Assembly (NCBI RefSeq): GCF_001940165.2
Contig: NZ_CP135162.1
Location: 2,741,001-2,805,000, forward strand
Length of the DNA: 64,000 nucleotides
DNA from: Roseburia sp. 831b
GTDB taxonomy: Bacteria > Bacillota > Clostridia > Lachnospirales > Lachnospiraceae
Direction of reading: 5' to 3'
Part shown: positions 58,730 through 64,000 of the stretch, one piece after another
Layout of the letters: the number at the start of each line of letters is the position of its first letter
How positions within the stretch are numbered: the stretch's first letter is position 1
Position numbers and translations under genes: made by a program
Notes under the pieces: generated by a model
Databases searched by the model: none
Told to the model about the DNA's origin: nothing
Seen by the model: the letters and a program-made list of their open reading frames with translations, nothing else

Positions 58730-59632
58730 TTATTTGCGGATATCTGCTAAAACATCATTTGGAATGGTGAAAGCAGGGCATCCCATATACATAGGGGCAA
58801 CATCACCTTCATTGAATGCAATAACCAGTTCGTTGTCGGAATTTAAGTAAAAAGAAGTATCGTCCGTAATAGAGGTAAAATCCCATTCCGGCATATCGGA
58901 GTTCAACCAATAGATTTTATTGGAATCCGCATCCATCTGTGCCTGCATCTGGTTTTTAATCTCCTGGCTGATGACATCAAGGTAATTGCTTCCATCCTGG
59001 AATAAATCAGCGAGTTTCAGGCGTTCACCGGTTGTCAGGTCAATGGTGTAATAATAATCCCATTCCGCACTGCTTCCGGCAGACTGAAAACACATTAATT
59101 TTAATGTAAAATACTGATCTGTCGTTGCAATAACTTCGGATTTTACAGTCATATCCTGATAACCGTCTTCATTTTTCTTTTCTGCCTCAAATTCGTCGAT
59201 GAGCTTTTCTGTGATGGATTGGATTTCACTGTTAATTTCATCCGCAGATTTTTTGGTTTTGTCAGCAACTTCACTGTTTTCAGTCGATTCCGTGGAAACT
59301 GCGACCTTAGGTACGGTAATATCTGCGGTATTATGGTCGTCTTCATATTGATAATCGCGGAAAGTTACGACATTTACAAGCTTTGACAGACCAGGAACCT
59401 GGCTCATGGCATAAGCAACACCTGAGGAGGTGTTTGGTAAAATAATAAAAACAAGGGCAACGGCTGCGGCGGATGCTAGTGTATTGCGCAGTATGTGAAG
59501 AGAGCGTTTTTTCTGGTTTTCTTTTTTTGCCTGGGCGATGGCGGCTTTCATTTTATCAAGTTGTTCCGGCGGCATTTCATGGTTTGGGTAATCCTGTTTT
59601 AATGCCTCAAATTCATTCGTTCTATTTTCCAT
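58730..59632 (-). CDS. Anti-sigma factor, RsiV-like (DUF3298 domain)
   Basis: 300 residues. N-terminal cytosolic stretch (1-42) likely binds the sigma factor, one membrane helix (about 44-64), then an extracellular domain with YFTLKLMCFQSAGSSAEWDYYYTIDLTTGERLKLADLF (in pieces) that fits DUF3298. In Bacillus, RsiV holds SigV until lysozyme binds its outer domain; the same logic is inferred here. It is encoded 47 bases after the sigma gene. Confidence 0.85.
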   Translation of the reverse strand: MENRTNEFEALKQDYPNHEMPPEQLDKMKAAIAQAKKENQKKRSLHILRNTLASAAAVALVFIILPNTSSGVAYAMSQVPGLSKLVNVVTFRDYQYEDDHNTADITVPKVAVSTESTENSEVADKTKKSADEINSEIQSITEKLIDEFEAEKKNEDGYQDMTVKSEVIATTDQYFTLKLMCFQSAGSSAEWDYYYTIDLTTGERLKLADLFQDGSNYLDVISQEIKNQMQAQMDADSNKIYWLNSDMPEWDFTSITDDTSFYLNSDNELVIAFNEGDVAPMYMGCPAFTIPNDVLADIRK

Positions 59633-59679
59633 AACATTTTCCTTTCTGACAGAGTGACTCTGTCTAAAAATTGTTGTGT

Positions 59680-60174
59680 TTAAGAAAAGACCCAGTCGTC
59701 TTTTAGCTGCAATTTTAATTTTTTCAGACTGCGGTAGATTCTGCTTTTTACAGTGTTGACATTTTCATCCATCAAAACTGCGATGTCTTCGAGTTTCATC
59801 TCTTCAAAAAATTTTAATTTTAATAAAATCTGTTCTTCCTCTGGAAGAAGTTCTAACGCATGCTTCAAATCAAGATTTTCGTAATTGTCTTCTGTCTGTA
59901 TCTCAGATGTCACTTCGTCCAAAGACTCATGTTTTCGTTGTTTACAAAAAGAAAAAATCTCATTTAACATAATCCGGTATAGCCAAGTAGCGGCATACTC
60001 AATATTGTTTAAACTACAACTGTTTTTGATTGCCTTGTAAGCACCATTTTGTACAATATCTCCCGCGTCTGCATCGTTGTGTACATAACTGTATGCCAGA
60101 CGATAATATTGATTGTAATTTTTTAAAAGTAAATCTTCCACGGTCTTGTCTTTTGTCTTTTGGTTTGTACGCAT
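59680..60174 (-). CDS. ECF-family sigma factor (SigV-like)
   Basis: 164 residues. Region 2 has YRLAYSYVHNDADAGDIVQNGAYKAIKN and WLYRIMLNEIF (pieces); region 4 has EEQILLKLKFFEEMKLEDIAVLMDENVNTVKSRIYRSLKKLK with the helix-turn-helix, given in parts. It directs RNA polymerase to envelope-stress promoters. An ECF-type promoter precedes it, so it is probably self-activating, and its anti-sigma factor follows. Confidence 0.92.
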   Translation of the reverse strand: MRTNQKTKDKTVEDLLLKNYNQYYRLAYSYVHNDADAGDIVQNGAYKAIKNSCSLNNIEYAATWLYRIMLNEIFSFCKQRKHESLDEVTSEIQTEDNYENLDLKHALELLPEEEQILLKLKFFEEMKLEDIAVLMDENVNTVKSRIYRSLKKLKLQLKDDWVFS

Positions 60175-60210
60175 TGCCTGAAGTCTGTCCTCCTTTCGTT
60201 GTTCTATAAG

Positions 60211-60240
60211 TTAGACGGTATTAATCAGAAAAAAGTTTCA
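60211..60240 (-). promoter_or_regulatory. ECF-type promoter of the sigma gene
   Basis: Minus strand TGAAAC (60235-60240) and CGTCTAA (60211-60217) separated by 17 bases, the standard ECF layout. It lies about 40 bases upstream of the sigma gene. Confidence 0.75.
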
Positions 60241-60342
60241 GCTTTTAAATTTATTTTTCAAAAATATTTTCCGGTTGTATTTGAAAAGTTAACTGTTTTT
60301 ATTTTAGACGAATTTTTCAAAAAGAAATAGTAGATAAATGAA

Positions 60343-60371
60343 TTGATTTGAAATAATGAATAGGATAGAAT
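60343..60371 (+). promoter_or_regulatory. Promoter of the secreted hydrolase gene
   Basis: TTGATT (60343-60348), 17-base spacer, TAGAAT (60366-60371), about 52 bases before the ATG. Confidence 0.55.
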
Positions 60372-60423
60372 ACAAATAGGAACAAAGCAGAGGGTTAAGC
60401 TATGGAAAGGTGAGGTTTATTTT

Positions 60424-61419
60424 ATGAAAAAATACGTTAGTATGGTTACAATTATGGCAGCAATTGCGGTTTTACTGATAGCTTGTGCGAAGAATCCTTC
60501 GGCGCAACAGGAAAGTTCGAATGTGCCGCAAACGGAACAGCAAAGTGAACAGGAAACGCAGACAGAGAATGAAAAAGATACTGCAAAAAAAATCATCGAG
60601 GAAAGTTTTGCAGAAAATGAAATTTCAGAGTATGAACAAATAGATTTATCAACTTACGAAGAGCAGGCTGGAATGTCGCTGGATGATTTCATCAGTTACC
60701 GTTTTTTCTATGAAAATGATGGTCTTTTGATTGAAGGGTATTTCAGTGCACCGGTAAGTCTTATAAATGAGGAAAAGAAAAGTTCCTGCCTGATTTTTAA
60801 TCACGGCGGAAATCAGGATTATGGAGCGCTCGATCCGGTACAGACGACCTATTACTCCTATGTATTTCACACAGTATGTGTCGCATCGAATTACAGAGGA
60901 TGCGGAGAAAGTGATGGAACTGACACTTTTGGTGGGGATGATGTGCATGATGTTACGCATTTGATTGATGCTTGTGAAAAATTTAACTATATAGATTCTG
61001 ATAAAATAAATATGCTTGGAATTTCCAGAGGCGGCATGATGACCTACGAGGCTTTGCGTGGAGAGAACAGAATTCACAAGGCGGTTGTGGTATCCGGGCT
61101 TGCAGACAGTTTTATGGAGTATGAGGAAAGACAGGATATGCAGTCGGTTTATAAAACATTAGTAGGCGGAACGCCAGATGAGATTCCAGAAGAATATGAA
61201 AAAAGGTCGGCGACCTACTGGGCAGACGAGATTGACACGCCGCTCCTCATTTTTCATGCAACAGGGGATGAAAAAGTTTCCGTTGCGCAGGCTGAAAAAA
61301 TGGCAGATGCTTTAAAATCAGCTGGAAAAAACTGTGAACTTGTCACGTTTGATTCTAATGAGCATGCGCAGCTTCGCAATGAAGATGTTGAGAAAATAAA
61401 AGAGTGGTTTTTACAATAG
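60424..61419 (+). CDS. Secreted alpha/beta hydrolase lipoprotein (S9/dienelactone-type)
   Basis: 331 residues. Lipoprotein signal with lipobox LIAC (Cys near 21) and a Gln/Glu-rich linker, then an alpha/beta hydrolase: CLIFNHGGNQDYGA, SNYRGCGESDGTDTFGGDDVHD, the nucleophile GISRGGM, and late motifs with the Asp (HATGDEKVS) and His (SNEHAQL). Resembles prolyl-oligopeptidase/acyl-peptidase-type esterases; substrate unknown. It lies just upstream of the fumarase beta gene without a clear terminator. Confidence 0.88.
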   Translation: MKKYVSMVTIMAAIAVLLIACAKNPSAQQESSNVPQTEQQSEQETQTENEKDTAKKIIEESFAENEISEYEQIDLSTYEEQAGMSLDDFISYRFFYENDGLLIEGYFSAPVSLINEEKKSSCLIFNHGGNQDYGALDPVQTTYYSYVFHTVCVASNYRGCGESDGTDTFGGDDVHDVTHLIDACEKFNYIDSDKINMLGISRGGMMTYEALRGENRIHKAVVVSGLADSFMEYEERQDMQSVYKTLVGGTPDEIPEEYEKRSATYWADEIDTPLLIFHATGDEKVSVAQAEKMADALKSAGKNCELVTFDSNEHAQLRNEDVEKIKEWFLQ

Positions 61420-61472
61420 AAAATAAAGTTGTATGGACTATCGTCATGAAAAGTATGACAGAAAGAGGAAAT

Positions 61473-62024
61473 ATGGACAAACACATTACAACACCGATTA
61501 CGGCAGAGACAACAAAAGATTTAAAATCCGGTGATTACGTTTACATCACAGGAACGATTTATGTAGCGCGCGATGCAGCACACAAAAGAATGATAGAGGC
61601 ATTAGAGCGCGGGGAAGAACTTCCAATTGATATCAAGGACAGTACAATTTATTATATGGGACCATCCCCGGCGAGAGAAGGCCGTCCAATCGGCTCCGCA
61701 GGACCAACGACCGCATCCCGTATGGATAAGTATGCGCCAACCCTGCTTGACCTCGGTGAGAAAGCCATGATTGGTAAAGGAAAAAGAACCAAAGAAGTTA
61801 TTGATGCCATTGTCCGCAACCAGGCAGTTTACTTTGCAGCAATCGGAGGCGCCGGAGCTCTTTTGTCAAAATGTATCACAAAATCCGAGGTAGTCTGTTA
61901 CGAAGACCTTGGTGCTGAGGCAATCCGTAAAATAGAAGTCAAAGATTTCCCGGTGATTGTGGTAATTGACCGTGAAGGAAACAACCTTTATGAGACAGCC
62001 ATTCAGGAATACTGCAAATTATAA
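61473..62024 (+). CDS. Fumarate hydratase beta subunit (Fe-S, class I)
   Basis: 183 residues. DLKSGDYVYITGTIYVARDAAHKR and IYYMGPSPAREGRPIGSAGPTTASRMD (in pieces) are diagnostic of the beta chain, along with GKGKR and EDLGAEAIRKIEVKDFPV. It forms the second half of the heterodimeric hydratase with the alpha subunit at 57823. AGAGGAAAT ahead of the ATG at 61473 selects it; the open frame begins at 61404. It may be transcribed with the upstream hydrolase. Confidence 0.92.
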   Translation: MDKHITTPITAETTKDLKSGDYVYITGTIYVARDAAHKRMIEALERGEELPIDIKDSTIYYMGPSPAREGRPIGSAGPTTASRMDKYAPTLLDLGEKAMIGKGKRTKEVIDAIVRNQAVYFAAIGGAGALLSKCITKSEVVCYEDLGAEAIRKIEVKDFPVIVVIDREGNNLYETAIQEYCKL

Positions 62025-62062
62025 GGAATGATTCTGTTGAAAAATGCATGGAGACAAGACAT

Positions 62063-62890
62063 ATGAAACATCTGATTCGCCTTACAGACTTAAATGTGGA
62101 TACTGTATACAAGATTTTTGAAATAGCAGATGAATTGGCACAGGGAAAATATAAAGATGCTCTAAAAGAAAAGACGGTTGTCATGTTTTTTCCGAATACG
62201 AGCATTCGTACCCGTGTGACATTTGAAAAAGGAATCTACCTTCTGGGTGGACAATCCATTCTTTTTCCATCTGAGACATTAGATAAAAAAGAAGATTTAA
62301 AAGATGTATGTGGGTATCTGAACAATTGGGCGGACATCGTCATCGTGCGCCATAAGGACATCCATGTTCTCGAAAAAATGGCTGACTATTTACAGGTGCC
62401 GTTACTCAATGCCATGACGGATGTCAATCACCCGTGCGAAATGTTATCTGATTTATATGCATTATCCAAAAGAAGAAAAGATTTCACAAAAGACAACTTT
62501 TTGTTTGTCGGAGAAAAAGGAAATATTGGTCTTGCGTGGAAAGAGGCGTCCGAAGTGATGGGATTTTCGCTGGAGCAATGTTGTGCGAAGGGATATGAGA
62601 TAGAGGGATTGGTAACATACCAAAATATCTATGACGCCGTAAAAGGAAAAGATATCATCTGCACGGACTCCATTCCTCAAAATGAATTGGAAGAGTTTAA
62701 AGATTGCCAGGTCACAAAGAAAGCGATGGATAGGGCAAATGACGGCGCACTCTTAAATCCATGTCCTCCTTTTTATCGTGGGGAGGAAGTTTCCAAAGAT
62801 GCCATAGAATCCGATTATTTTGTTGGATATGAATTTAAAAAATGCCTATTAGAAGTTCAACAAGCGGCAATATTATACAGTATAAGCTAG
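62063..62890 (+). CDS. Aspartate/ornithine carbamoyltransferase family protein, altered active site
   Basis: About 275 residues, shorter than usual (about 310). The carbamoyl-phosphate motif is present as SIRTRVTFEKG, but HPCQ is changed to HPCE, the ornithine SMG loop is replaced by TDSIPQNE, and HCLP becomes NPCPPF. The enzyme probably uses carbamoyl phosphate or another substrate but not ornithine as usual. GGAG nine bases before ATG 62063 favours this start over 62048. It lies between fumarase beta and a tautomerase. Confidence 0.83.
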   Translation: MKHLIRLTDLNVDTVYKIFEIADELAQGKYKDALKEKTVVMFFPNTSIRTRVTFEKGIYLLGGQSILFPSETLDKKEDLKDVCGYLNNWADIVIVRHKDIHVLEKMADYLQVPLLNAMTDVNHPCEMLSDLYALSKRRKDFTKDNFLFVGEKGNIGLAWKEASEVMGFSLEQCCAKGYEIEGLVTYQNIYDAVKGKDIICTDSIPQNELEEFKDCQVTKKAMDRANDGALLNPCPPFYRGEEVSKDAIESDYFVGYEFKKCLLEVQQAAILYSIS

Positions 62891-62932
62891 AAAATTTTTA
62901 AATAAAAAGAAGTCAGACGGGAGGAAAAACAA

Positions 62933-63274
62933 ATGCCATTTATTGATTCCAAAATCACAGTACCGGTCACACCGGAAAAGAAAGAAGCCATCAAATCAAA
63001 GTTAGGCCAGTCCATCAGCCTTTTAAATAAGTCAGAGACCTATCTTATGGTTGGATTTGAGGACAATTACGATTTATACATGGGTGGAGAAAAGTTAGAA
63101 AAAGGTGCTTACGTGTCAGTCAGCCTGTTTGGAGACGCTTCATCCGCAGCTTATGAGAAAATGACGGGTGCAATCTGTGACATTTTAGCAGACGAGTTAC
63201 AGATTCCGGGAGACAAAGTTTACGTGACCTATCATGGAGTGAATGACTGGGGATGGAACGGCAGAAATTTTTAA
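62933..63274 (+). CDS. MIF/phenylpyruvate tautomerase family protein
   Basis: 113 residues. The N-terminal Pro after Met (MPFIDSKITVPVT) is the catalytic base of the family, and KVYVTYHGVNDWGWNGRNF is the typical ending. It forms trimers and tautomerises keto/enol acids; true substrate unknown. GGGAGG lies ahead of the ATG. Confidence 0.9.
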   Translation: MPFIDSKITVPVTPEKKEAIKSKLGQSISLLNKSETYLMVGFEDNYDLYMGGEKLEKGAYVSVSLFGDASSAAYEKMTGAICDILADELQIPGDKVYVTYHGVNDWGWNGRNF

Positions 63275-63304
63275 TAGAAAAAGAAACAAAGAGGTGTATT
63301 TACA

Positions 63305-64000
63305 ATGGAAAAAAAAGAATTAAACTGGGCAGTATTAGGTTGTGGTGTTATTGCAAATGAGATGGCACAGGCATTAGAGAAAATGGGAAAGCGTCTTTAT
63401 GCGGTTGGAAATCGTACGCATGAAAAGGCAGTAGCTTTTGCAGAAAAATATCAGGTTTCCAAAGTTTATGATGATTTTTCCGAAATGTTTGAAGATCCGG
63501 AAGTAGATGTCATTTATATTACAACGCCGCATAATACACATCTTGAGTTTGCAAAGAAAGCAATTCTGGGTGGAAAGCACGTTTTTTGCGAAAAGTCTGT
63601 TATGTTAAACAGTCGTGAATTAGAGGAGACAGTGCGTCTTGCAAAAGAAAAACAGGTTGTATTTGCCGAGGCAATGACCATCTGGCATATGCCTATATAT
63701 AAAAAGTTATGGGAGTTTGTACGTCTTGGAGAAACAGGCTCTTTTTCAATGGAAGAGATTGCAAAAGAAAATCCAGCGTATGAAATGATAGAAAGCGGAA
63801 TCCCTGCGCTTGGAAAAGTACAACTCTTACAGCTTAATTTTGGAAGTTACAAAGAATACAATATGAAAAACCGTTTCTTCAATATGAACCTTGCAGGAGG
63901 AGCAATGCTCGACATCGGTGTTTATGCCCTATCCTTGACGAGAAGCTTCATGGCGAGCCAGCCAAATGCAATTATGAGCCAGGTAAAGTATGCACCAACA
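63305..64000 (+). CDS. Gfo/Idh/MocA family oxidoreductase, C-terminus beyond window
   Basis: At least 232 codons from ATG 63305 (GAGGTG upstream) to the window end, open throughout. N-terminal Rossmann fold with LGCGVIANEMAQAL, ITTPHNTHLEFAKKAI and GKHVFCEKSVMLN (the usual EKP is EKS). The next domain has MAGGAMLDIGVYALSL in place of GGGALLDIG. NAD(P)-dependent sugar or diol dehydrogenase function is expected; substrate unknown. Confidence 0.9.
   Translation, partial: MEKKELNWAVLGCGVIANEMAQALEKMGKRLYAVGNRTHEKAVAFAEKYQVSKVYDDFSEMFEDPEVDVIYITTPHNTHLEFAKKAILGGKHVFCEKSVMLNSRELEETVRLAKEKQVVFAEAMTIWHMPIYKKLWEFVRLGETGSFSMEEIAKENPAYEMIESGIPALGKVQLLQLNFGSYKEYNMKNRFFNMNLAGGAMLDIGVYALSLTRSFMASQPNAIMSQVKYAPT

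Overview
The window looks like the replication-origin region of a low-GC Clostridia chromosome, most likely a Lachnospiraceae member close to Roseburia/Agathobacter. That placement rests on gene order and protein style (YaaR-HolB-RicT-TrmN6-RsmI; parA-parB-DUF4446; yidD-yidC-jag-mnmE-mnmG-rsmG; DUF3881; CmpB-type membrane protein), not on a database search. Nearly all genes left of about 47.0 kb lie on the minus strand and nearly all genes right of 47.7 kb on the plus strand, so transcription diverges from rpmH/dnaA as expected at a bidirectional origin. DnaA boxes lie both upstream of dnaA (47242-47465) and between dnaA and dnaN (49145-49478). Three perfect parS sites (32690, 32907, 36675) flank an insertion sequence beside parAB.

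Layout. 1-4.1 kb: edge of a large secreted protein and a DUF885 lipoprotein peptidase. 4.1-10.4 kb: complete F-type ATP synthase operon atpBEFHAGDC with a clear sigma-A promoter. 10.8-16.9 kb: a housekeeping run (rsmI, trmN6, ricT, holB, yaaR, gmk-like, Orn/Lys/Arg decarboxylase). 17-24 kb: an accessory stretch with a MobA-MobB-like fusion, an AbiE-like toxin/antitoxin pair, a D-Ala-D-Ala carboxypeptidase, trmB, small proteins, repeats and a LURP-one protein. 24.1-30.8 kb: tRNA-Lys, pepT, an acidic repeat membrane protein, a candidate small RNA, a histidine phosphatase, tRNA-Arg, DUF3881, an HD-GYP protein and DUF4446.

30.9-42.8 kb: parB/parA, parS sites, an unusual 10-bp-period AT-rich repeat array broken by an intact IS66-family element (33323-36140, 8-bp target duplication), structured intergenic DNA, a DegS/DegU-like two-component pair, an alpha/beta hydrolase, rsmG and mnmG. 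42.8-47.0 kb: mnmE, jag, yidC, yidD, rnpA, rpmH. 47.7-56.6 kb: dnaA, dnaN, S4-domain gene, recF, gyrB, gyrA. 56.8-64 kb: CmpB-like membrane protein, the two fumarase subunits separated by an ECF sigma/anti-sigma pair and a secreted hydrolase, an unusual carbamoyltransferase paralogue, a MIF-family tautomerase and the start of a Gfo/Idh/MocA oxidoreductase.

Most of the window is conserved core genome. The least explained signals are the decamer array beside parS, the acidic repeat protein with two FliM-like peptides, the duplicated promoter with a candidate small RNA, the 32-bp-period repeats near 23.3 kb, the AbiE pair whose toxin appears to lack catalytic residues, and the carbamoyltransferase paralogue with an altered active site. 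All motif, promoter and terminator calls were made by eye; no similarity search or folding was run.
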